Notes under the pieces: model-generated | Databases searched by the model: none | Seen by the model: the letters and a program-made list of their open reading frames with translations, nothing else | Told to the model about the DNA's origin: nothing | NCBI GenBank assembly: GCA_934373375.1 | Contig: CAKROP010000095.1 | Location: forward strand, 1-7,420 | From: an uncultured Anaerosacchariphilus sp. | GTDB taxonomy: Bacteria > Bacillota > Clostridia > Lachnospirales > Lachnospiraceae | Length of the DNA: 7,420 bases | Direction: 5' to 3' | In this document: positions 1-4,998 of the stretch, piece after piece | Position numbering within the stretch: position 1 is the stretch's first letter | Layout: every line of letters starts with the position of its first letter | Made by a program: the position numbers and the translations under genes

Positions 1-17
1 GTTTTGTATGAAATAAC

Positions 18-55
18 GAGACTTATCCGCAGAAGTAATTCTGCGGGTAGGTCTC
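18..55 (+). terminator. Long hairpin upstream of mntP, terminator-like
   Basis: Bases 18-34 pair with 39-55 over 17 consecutive positions, with two G-U wobbles (23-50 and 26-47) and a GTAA loop of the GNRA type. Three further pairs are possible around a bulged C17. The tail TTACTTTATAT is T-rich but not a clean T-run. It could be the intrinsic terminator of an upstream gene outside the window. It could also be the expression platform of a leader controlling mntP, since genes of this family are often controlled by the yybP-ykoY manganese riboswitch. The aptamer itself would lie upstream and cannot be seen, so the role is inferred and only the hairpin is directly seen. Confidence 0.6.
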
Positions 56-108
56 TTACTTTATATACGGAAAAAGGCCAGAGAAAAAAGAAAAAGGAGA
101 ACTTCATT

Positions 109-687
109 ATGGGATTGGTAGAACTTTTCATTCTTGCGGTAGGCCTGTCCATGGACGCTTTTGCTGTATCGATTTGTAAGGGTTTAAGTGTAAAAAAGGT
201 GGGCGTAAGGGAGTGCTGTATCGTCGGCGTCTGGTTTGGCGGCTTTCAGGCGCTGATGCCGTTGGCCGGATATCTTCTGGGCACCCAGTTCAAAGATTAC
301 ATCACCAGCATCGACCACTGGATTGCCTTCGTGCTGCTGGCCATCATCGGCGTCAATATGATTCGGGAGTCCAGAGAAAAGGATGAGGACGCGGAGGTCT
401 GTCCGAAGGAAGAGAATCCGTTCGCGTTCAAAACCATGCTGATGCTGGCGGTAGCCACCAGCATCGACGCCCTGGCCGTGGGCATCACCCTGGCCTTTCT
501 GAACGTGGCGCTGGTTCCTTCCGTCACCTTTATTGGAGCGACCACCTTCGTCATTTCCGCCATCGGCATCCGCATCGGCAATATCTTTGGTATGAAGTAT
601 AAGGCAAAGGCAGAGTTTGCCGGAGGCCTGATTCTCATCTGTATTGGTCTGAAGATTTTGCTGGAGCACCTGGGAATTCTGGGTTAA
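109..687 (+). CDS. mntP: MntP-type manganese efflux pump
   Basis: 192-residue integral membrane protein of the MntP (YebN) family, which exports Mn2+ across the cytoplasmic membrane and protects cells from manganese excess. The family is built from two related three-helix halves. The first carries LSMDAFAVS at residues 13-21 with Asp16, and the second carries TSIDALAVG at 117-125 with Asp120. These correspond to the essential membrane aspartates of E. coli MntP. A charged loop at about 85-107 separates the halves. Length matches the usual 180-195 residues. ATG at 109 is chosen because AAGGAGA sits 8 bases upstream and the protein then begins at the family N-terminus. An in-frame upstream ATG at position 10 would translate the leader hairpin and is unlikely. 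No clear terminator follows. It is probably a separate transcription unit from ylxM. Confidence 0.93.
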   Translation: MGLVELFILAVGLSMDAFAVSICKGLSVKKVGVRECCIVGVWFGGFQALMPLAGYLLGTQFKDYITSIDHWIAFVLLAIIGVNMIRESREKDEDAEVCPKEENPFAFKTMLMLAVATSIDALAVGITLAFLNVALVPSVTFIGATTFVISAIGIRIGNIFGMKYKAKAEFAGGLILICIGLKILLEHLGILG

Positions 688-712
688 AGGGCAGAATATC
701 CGAAAAATAATT

Positions 713-736
713 TTGTCAAGAAAAAATACTTGACAA
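713..736. repeat. Perfect inverted repeat covering the ylxM -35 box
   Basis: TTGTCAAG (713-720) and CTTGACAA (729-736) are perfect reverse complements separated by 8 A/T-rich bases. The right arm contains the TTGACA -35 hexamer. A second pair of arms, GGGCAG (689-694) and CTGCCC (739-744), flanks it. A hairpin here would lack a T-tail on the + strand, so a + strand terminator is unlikely. An operator for a dimeric regulator is a possible reading, but no regulator is known from this sequence. Confidence 0.5.
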
Positions 737-758
737 CCCTGCCCGGATTGTGTATGAT
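730..758 (+). promoter_or_regulatory. Housekeeping-sigma promoter for the ylxM-ffh operon
   Basis: A perfect TTGACA -35 (730-735) is followed after 17 bases by TATGAT (753-758), which matches the TATAAT consensus at five of six positions. Transcription would begin near 765, leaving a leader of only about 14 bases before the ylxM ATG. It is the best promoter match noticed in the window and fits the high expression needed for SRP and ribosomal genes. Start site is predicted, not shown. Confidence 0.8.
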
Positions 759-778
759 AAGTCAGGCAGGTGAGAAGT

Positions 779-1111
779 ATGGATAAAATTCTGGAGCAGA
801 CACTGCTGTATGATTTTTACGGAGAACTGCTGACGGACCATCAGAAGCAGATTTACGAGGACGTGGTGCTGAACGATTATTCTTTCAGCGAGGTGGCGGA
901 AGAAAAGGGTATCAGCCGCCAGGGCGTGCATGATCTGATTAAGCGGTGCAACAAGATTCTGCAGGAATACGAGTCGAAGCTTCACCTGGTTGAGAAGTTT
1001 GTGACCATCAAAGAGCAGATCGAAGAGATGGAAAAGTCCTTAAGGGAGACCGAAGAACCGGACAAGGAAGCGCTTGTACGGCAGTTAAACGGGATATTGG
1101 AGAATTTATAG
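779..1111 (+). CDS. ylxM: YlxM/UPF0122 helix-turn-helix protein, SRP-associated
   Basis: 110-residue protein of the YlxM (UPF0122) family, which is almost always encoded directly before ffh in Firmicutes and is linked with the signal recognition particle pathway. The N-terminus (residues 6-25) has the family's LYDFYGELLTDHQ pattern. Residues 34-58 form a sigma-region-4-like helix-turn-helix containing SFSEVAEEKGISRQGVHDLIKR. The C-terminal third is charged and probably helical. ATG at 779 is chosen because AGGTGAG (768-774) serves as Shine-Dalgarno and the protein then starts like its relatives. A GTG at 770 is in frame but lies inside that site and only a few bases after the predicted transcription start. 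The stop codon is immediately followed by the ffh ATG with no gap, implying translational coupling. Confidence 0.92.
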   Translation: MDKILEQTLLYDFYGELLTDHQKQIYEDVVLNDYSFSEVAEEKGISRQGVHDLIKRCNKILQEYESKLHLVEKFVTIKEQIEEMEKSLRETEEPDKEALVRQLNGILENL

Positions 1112-2464
1112 ATGGCATTTGAAAGTTTATCTGATAAATTACAGAATGTATTTAAGAACCTGCGGGGTAAGGGACGTCTTTCTGAGGCGGATGTGAAAGC
1201 ATCCTTAAAGGAAGTCAAGATGGCTCTTCTGGAAGCTGACGTAAGCTTTAAGGTAGTCAAGCAGTTTATCAAGTCCGTAGAGGAGCGTGCCATCGGCGCG
1301 GATGTGATGAACAGTCTGACGCCGGGACAGCAGGTAGTAAAGATTGTCCATGAGGAACTGATTTCCCTGATGGGCAGCGAGACTACAGAGCTGAAGCTTC
1401 GTAACCCCGGTGAAGTGACCGTTCTGATGATGATGGGTCTTCAGGGAGCCGGTAAAACCACCACGGCAGCCAAGCTGGCCGGAAAGCTGAAAAGCAAGGG
1501 CCGCAAGGTACTGTTGGTAGCCTGTGACGTCTATCGTCCGGCTGCGATTAAGCAGCTGCAGGTCAACGGCGAGAAGCAGGGCGTAGAGGTATTTACCATG
1601 GGCGAGAATCAGAAGCCGGTGAATATCGCGAAGGGCGCCTATGAGTACGCGAAGAAGAATAACTTCAATGTGGTCATCCTCGATACTGCAGGCCGTCTGC
1701 ATGTGGACGAAGACATGATGGAGGAGCTGCAGGAGATTAAAGAGAATCTCCATGTGGATCAGGCTCTTCTGACCGTAGACGCCATGACCGGACAGGACGC
1801 AGTCAATGTGGCCACCGTGTTCAACGATAAGATTGGCATCGACGGCGTGATTTTAACGAAGCTGGATGGCGATACCCGAGGCGGAGCCGCCCTGTCTGTC
1901 AAGGCAGTGACCGGAAAGCCGATTTTATATATAGGTATGGGCGAGAAGCTGTCGGATCTGGAGCAGTTTTATCCGGACCGTATGGCGTCCCGTATCCTCG
2001 GTATGGGCGATGTGCTGACCCTGATTGAGAAAGCGCAGGAGTCCGTGGATGAGGAAAAAGCCAAGGCCATGACGCAGAAGCTGAAAAAAGCGCAGTTTGG
2101 CTTTGATGATTATCTGGAGAGTATGAACCAGATGAAGAAAATGGGAGGCCTTTCCAGTGTGCTGGCTATGATGCCGGGGCTGGGAAGCCAGATGAAGGAC
2201 ATTGAAAATGCCATCGACGAAAAGAAGATGGCGCGCACCGAGGCGATTATCCTTTCCATGACGCCGAAGGAGCGGTCCAATCCCGAGATTCTGAACCCGT
2301 CGAGAAAGCACCGGATCGCCAAAGGCGCAGGTGTGGATATCGCCGAGGTCAACCGCCTGGTAAAGCAGTTCGAGCAGATGCGCAAGATGATGAAGCAGAT
2401 GCCCGGCATGATGGGAATGGGCGGCAAACGTGGTAAAAAGGGACGTATGCGTTTTCCTTTTTAA
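1112..2464 (+). CDS. ffh: Signal recognition particle GTPase Ffh (SRP54)
   Basis: 450-residue protein component of bacterial SRP. It binds signal peptides of nascent membrane and secreted proteins and docks with the receptor FtsY in a GTP-dependent cycle. The N domain covers about 1-95. The G domain (about 100-295) shows the P-loop GLQGAGKTT (109-117), DVYRPAA (139-145), DTAGR (191-195), TKLDGDTRGG (249-258) and GMGEK (275-279). The methionine-rich M domain follows (about 320-435) with the SRP-RNA-binding SRKHRIAKGAG segment (397-407) and a Met-rich tail. The last ten residues or so are basic. Length is standard. GGAGAA at 1099-1104 lies 7 bases before the ATG, inside the end of ylxM. No 4.5S/SRP RNA gene is visible in the window. 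Confidence 0.98.
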   Translation: MAFESLSDKLQNVFKNLRGKGRLSEADVKASLKEVKMALLEADVSFKVVKQFIKSVEERAIGADVMNSLTPGQQVVKIVHEELISLMGSETTELKLRNPGEVTVLMMMGLQGAGKTTTAAKLAGKLKSKGRKVLLVACDVYRPAAIKQLQVNGEKQGVEVFTMGENQKPVNIAKGAYEYAKKNNFNVVILDTAGRLHVDEDMMEELQEIKENLHVDQALLTVDAMTGQDAVNVATVFNDKIGIDGVILTKLDGDTRGGAALSVKAVTGKPILYIGMGEKLSDLEQFYPDRMASRILGMGDVLTLIEKAQESVDEEKAKAMTQKLKKAQFGFDDYLESMNQMKKMGGLSSVLAMMPGLGSQMKDIENAIDEKKMARTEAIILSMTPKERSNPEILNPSRKHRIAKGAGVDIAEVNRLVKQFEQMRKMMKQMPGMMGMGGKRGKKGRMRFPF

Positions 2465-2511
2465 ATAAATAAAATACTATATTAACAGCAGAAAATGCGG
2501 AGGTGAAACAA

Positions 2512-2757
2512 ATGGCAGTAAAGATTAGATTAAGAAGAATGGGTCAGAAGAAAGCTCCTTTCTATAGAATTATCGTAGCAGATTCCAGATCCCCGAGAGA
2601 CGGTCGTTTTATCGAGGAGATCGGTACCTACGATCCGAGCACAGATCCGAGTACTTTCAAGGTAGACGTTGAGGCAGCTAAGAAGTGGCTTGCAAACGGC
2701 GCTCAGCCGACTGAGATGGTAGGCAAGATCCTGAAGGCAGCAGGCGTAGAGAAATAA
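2512..2757 (+). CDS. rpsP: 30S ribosomal protein bS16
   Basis: 81-residue ribosomal protein S16, which helps fold the 5' domain of 16S rRNA during 30S assembly. The hallmark N-terminus [20 protein letters not shown] (1-20) is followed by the [20 protein letters not shown] block and the C-terminal [12 protein letters not shown] motif. ATG at 2512 is preceded by a strong GGAGGTG (2499-2505) at 6 bases; the GTG at 2503 lies inside that site and is rejected. A 47-base A/T-rich spacer separates it from ffh, without a clear terminator or promoter, so it probably shares the operon. Three in-frame stops come in close succession (TAA, TCG, TAA, TGA from 2755). An acidic open stretch continues in the +1 frame (see findings). 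Confidence 0.97.
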   Translation: MAVKIRLRRMGQKKAPFYRIIVADSRSPRDGRFIEEIGTYDPSTDPSTFKVDVEAAKKWLANGAQPTEMVGKILKAAGVEK

Positions 2758-2816
2758 TCGTAATGATTCAGTACAGCCCGAGGCACTAGCTGTCGAGGAA
2801 ACAAGCGAGGTATCTG

Positions 2817-3047
2817 ATGAAAGAATTAGTAGAAGTGATTGCAAAATCACTGGTGGAGCATCCGGATGAGGTTGTCGTTACGGAGACAGAGAATGAGAAA
2901 ACCATTCTGGTCGAGCTCCGCGTAGCGCCTTCTGATATGGGCAAGGTAATCGGCAAACAGGGCCGTATCGCCAAGGCCATTCGCAGCGTTGTCAAGGCAG
3001 CGTCATCTAAGGAAGAAAAGAAAGTAGTTGTGGAGATTCTTCAGTAG
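2817..3047 (+). CDS. khpA: KH-domain RNA-binding protein KhpA (YlqC)
   Basis: 76-residue single-KH-domain protein. KhpA forms homodimers and, in several Firmicutes, heterodimers with KhpB/Jag, binding many RNAs and affecting cell division and elongation. The KH signature is clear: GKVIGKQGRIAKAIR at residues 42-56 with the RNA-binding GxxG loop GKQG at 46-49. Alternating hydrophobic strands flank it (18-36 and 67-75). Length is normal (family about 75-85). The rpsP-khpA-rimM order is the conserved Firmicute arrangement and suggests a ribosome-linked role. The Shine-Dalgarno is weak (GAGG at 2807-2810, 6 bases before ATG), the weakest among the genes of the central block. A 59-base spacer separates it from rpsP. 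Confidence 0.93.
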   Translation: MKELVEVIAKSLVEHPDEVVVTETENEKTILVELRVAPSDMGKVIGKQGRIAKAIRSVVKAASSKEEKKVVVEILQ

Positions 3048-3058
3048 AATTCCGCACA

Positions 3059-3084
3059 GACGGCGGGTGGAGACACCCGCTGTT
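3059..3084 (+). terminator. Hairpin between khpA and rimM, possible attenuator
   Basis: CGGCGGGTG (3061-3069) pairs with CACCCGCTG (3074-3082) around a GAGA tetraloop of the GNRA type, with one G-T wobble. Two more pairs at the base (3060-3083 and a wobble at 3059-3084) extend it to 11. The tail TTGTTATATAAAG (from 3083) is only partly T-rich and runs straight into the rimM ribosome-binding site. It may be a weak intrinsic terminator lowering expression of rimM-trmD relative to the upstream genes, or an mRNA-processing or stability element. The hairpin is seen; its function is inferred. Confidence 0.55.
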
Positions 3085-3107
3085 GTTATATAAAGGGAGG
3101 AAACACA

Positions 3108-3614
3108 ATGGAACAGTATCTGCGTGTAGGCGTCATTTCATCCACACATGGTCTGAAGGGCGAGGTAAAGGTATTCCCGACCACGGATGATCCGGAGCGT
3201 TTCCGGAAGCTGAAAAAGGTGTATCTGGACACGGGAAAAGACTATATGCCTCTGAAGGTCACCGGCGTAAAGTTTTTCAAAAATCAGGTTATTCTGAAAT
3301 TCCAGGAATTTCAGGACATTAACGAAATCGAAAAATACAGAGGAAAAGATCTCTTAATCGATAGAGAGCAGGCGGTGCCGCTTGCGGAAAATGAAAATTT
3401 CATCGTAGATCTGATTGACATGGACGTCTACGATGAAGAGGAGAAGCGTCTCGGCACCCTGACGGATGTGCTGCAGACCGGTGCCAACGATGTATATGTG
3501 GTAGAGACGGACGAAGGAAAAGAGATCCTGCTTCCGGCGATTCCGTCCTGCATTCTGGATGTGGACGTGGAGGCTGCAAAAATGATCGTGCGTATCCCGG
3601 AGGGCCTGCTTTGA
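3108..3614 (+). CDS. rimM: Ribosome maturation factor RimM
   Basis: 168-residue 30S maturation factor that binds ribosomal protein S19 and acts on the 3' (head) domain of 16S rRNA. The N-terminal domain begins [20 protein letters not shown] (7-26), the family signature for the RimM beta-barrel. The C-terminal PRC-barrel covers about 98-167, with [18 protein letters not shown] (115-132) and the [13 protein letters not shown] segment (141-153). Length matches the family. GGGAGG (3095-3100) lies 7 bases before the ATG, a strong site. The stop overlaps the trmD start in TGATG, so the two are translationally coupled. This rimM-trmD pairing is widely conserved. Confidence 0.97.
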   Translation: MEQYLRVGVISSTHGLKGEVKVFPTTDDPERFRKLKKVYLDTGKDYMPLKVTGVKFFKNQVILKFQEFQDINEIEKYRGKDLLIDREQAVPLAENENFIVDLIDMDVYDEEEKRLGTLTDVLQTGANDVYVVETDEGKEILLPAIPSCILDVDVEAAKMIVRIPEGLL

Positions 3615-3616
3615 TG
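3612..3616 (+). promoter_or_regulatory. TGATG stop/start overlap coupling rimM and trmD
   Basis: The rimM TGA (3612-3614) shares its A with the trmD ATG (3614-3616). GGAGGG at 3599-3604 gives the second gene its own ribosome-binding site 9 bases upstream. This decides the trmD start; an in-frame TTG one codon earlier (3611) is not needed. Confidence 0.85.
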
Positions 3617-4996
3617 AACCGATATCATGTGCTGACTTTATTTCCGGAAATGATTGAAAATGGTTTAAAGACCAGCATCACGGGCCGGGCCATTGAAAAG
3701 GGAACGATTGGTCTGAATGCCATCAACATTCGCGACTTTGCAGACAATAAGCACAATAAGGTAGACGATTACCCTTACGGCGGCGGCGCGGGCATGGTCA
3801 TGCAGGCGGAGCCGGTGTACCGGGCCTGGGAGTCCGTGACGGGAAATATCGGCCATAAAGCAAGAACTATTTATGTGACCCCTCAGGGAACCACCTTCAA
3901 CCAGTCCATGGCGGAGGAGCTGGCGAAGGAAGAGGATGTGATTTTCCTCTGCGGCCATTATGAGGGCATTGATGAGCGTGTGCTGGAAGAGGTTGTGACG
4001 GATTATGTGTCCATCGGCGATTATGTACTGACCGGCGGGGAATTTCCGGCCATGGTCATGATTGACGCCATTTCCCGGCTGGTACCGGGTGTCCTGAACA
4101 ATGAGGTTTCCGCGGAGTTTGAGAGCTTCCAGGACGGGCTGCTGGAATATCCCCAGTACAGCCGCCCGGAGGTGTGGCACGATAAAGAGGTACCGCCGGT
4201 GCTGTTGTCCGGAAATCACACAAATATTGAAGGCTGGCGGCAGGAGCTGTCTATTCTGCGGACGAAAGAGCGGCGGCCGGATCTCTACGAGACTTATCGA
4301 GAGCAGCAAAAGGAAATGCAGGAGAAAAATAAGAGAAAACGCCGTTTCAAGGGCGTCATCTTTGACATGGACGGTTGCCTGATTGATTCCGAGCGTCTTT
4401 ATGCCCAGTGCTGGAAGATGGCCTTTAATAAAATGGGGATTCCCATTTCGGATGAGACACTGAACAGTTGGAACGGCATCGGCGGAAAGGATCTGGAGCG
4501 TGCGATTGAGAGCGTGACCGGAGAAGCGCGTCTTATACCGGAGCTGCGCGCGATCCGCGACGGATATATGGCCGGGGCGCTGGAGGATGGCCGTATGCCC
4601 CTGATGCCTTACGCAAAGGAAATCGTGACCCTGGCAAAAGAAAAGGGCATGACTGTAGGTGTGGCCAGCGGTACCATTCGGGAACGGGCGGAGAAAATGC
4701 TGCGTTTTCACGGAATCTATGAGATGCTGGACTGTACAGCTTTTGGAAATGAAGTACAGGCGGGAAAACCGGCGCCGGATCTGTATCGACTGGCCATGAA
4801 GCGGGGGGGCTTAAAGCCTTCCGAGGCAATCGCCTTTGAGGATTCGCTCATCGGCGTAAAGGCAGCCCGGGCAGCCGGACTTCGGACTGTCTATGTACCA
4901 CAGCCGGGCTTCCGGGATCTGGAGCCGGATGTGAATTATTATCGGAAAATCGGCGATTTGGCCGAGGGCATGGCGATTTTACGTGCCCTGCCGTAA
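3614..4996 (+). CDS. trmD: TrmD tRNA (m1G37) methyltransferase fused to a HAD hydrolase
   Basis: 460-residue protein with two domains in one uninterrupted frame. Residues 1 to about 233 are TrmD, which uses S-adenosylmethionine to methylate N1 of G37 in tRNA. Visible family blocks are LFPEMI (9-14), DDYPYGGGAGMVM (51-63), the knot region YVTPQG (87-92), CGHYEGIDERV (113-123), SIGDYVLTGGE (133-143), DAISRLVPGVL (151-161), LLEYPQYSRPEVW (176-188) and PVLLSGNH (195-202). Arg155 matches the catalytic Arg154 of E. coli TrmD, whereas the general-base Asp169 position appears to hold Glu170. Stand-alone TrmD is usually about 240-255 residues, so the extra 215 or so are unexpected. After a basic, charged linker (about 226-244), residues 245-460 form a HAD hydrolase. 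The gene is coupled to rimM (TGATG) and to the MATE gene (TAATG). The TrmD identification is secure; the fused product has not been shown to stay in one piece. Confidence 0.93.
   Translation: MNRYHVLTLFPEMIENGLKTSITGRAIEKGTIGLNAINIRDFADNKHNKVDDYPYGGGAGMVMQAEPVYRAWESVTGNIGHKARTIYVTPQGTTFNQSMAEELAKEEDVIFLCGHYEGIDERVLEEVVTDYVSIGDYVLTGGEFPAMVMIDAISRLVPGVLNNEVSAEFESFQDGLLEYPQYSRPEVWHDKEVPPVLLSGNHTNIEGWRQELSILRTKERRPDLYETYREQQKEMQEKNKRKRRFKGVIFDMDGCLIDSERLYAQCWKMAFNKMGIPISDETLNSWNGIGGKDLERAIESVTGEARLIPELRAIRDGYMAGALEDGRMPLMPYAKEIVTLAKEKGMTVGVASGTIRERAEKMLRFHGIYEMLDCTAFGNEVQAGKPAPDLYRLAMKRGGLKPSEAIAFEDSLIGVKAARAAGLRTVYVPQPGFRDLEPDVNYYRKIGDLAEGMAILRALP
4346..4993 (+). other. C-terminal HAD (subfamily IA) domain of the TrmD fusion
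   Basis: Residues 245-460 of the fusion carry all four HAD motifs. Motif I is DMDG with nucleophile Asp251 and acid/base Asp253. Motif II is VGVAS with Ser352. Motif III is Lys385 in AGKPAPD. Motif IV is FEDS with Glu409 and Asp410. The region between motifs I and II (about 265-335) is a helical cap of the type seen in beta-phosphoglucomutase-like and phosphoglycolate-phosphatase-like enzymes. The domain is about 216 residues, a complete enzyme in size, and nothing suggests inactivation. The cap contains GIGGKDL rather than a clear beta-phosphoglucomutase signature, so a small-molecule phosphatase of unknown substrate is the safest call. An in-frame ATG at 4316 could give a separate HAD product, but its ribosome-binding site is badly spaced. 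Confidence 0.88.
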
Positions 4997-4998
4997 TG
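4994..4998 (+). promoter_or_regulatory. TAATG stop/start overlap between trmD-HAD and the MATE gene
   Basis: The TAA of the fusion gene (4994-4996) shares its last A with the ATG of the MATE gene (4996-4998). No Shine-Dalgarno precedes it (CGTGCCCTGCCG), so initiation here would depend on ribosomes finishing the upstream gene. A TTG at 5020 with AGGGAAG (5008-5014) five bases upstream is the alternative. Confidence 0.7.

Noticed and set aside
10..108. Possible longer mntP starting at ATG 10
   Set aside because: It would translate through the leader hairpin and the Shine-Dalgarno and add a 33-residue basic segment not seen in the MntP family.
2475..2483. A TATATT-like -10 box between ffh and rpsP
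   Set aside because: The spacer is simply A/T-rich and no acceptable -35 hexamer lies 16-18 bases upstream.
4316..4318. Internal ATG as an independent start for the HAD domain
   Set aside because: An AAAAGGA stretch precedes it but only about one base separates the two, too close for efficient initiation. It is kept only as a minor possibility.
3665..4711. A 348-codon open frame on the minus strand opposite trmD-HAD
   Set aside because: Its product has no recognisable family pattern and is rich in His, Arg and Gln, as expected from the complement of a strongly coding strand. The + strand gene explains the region fully.
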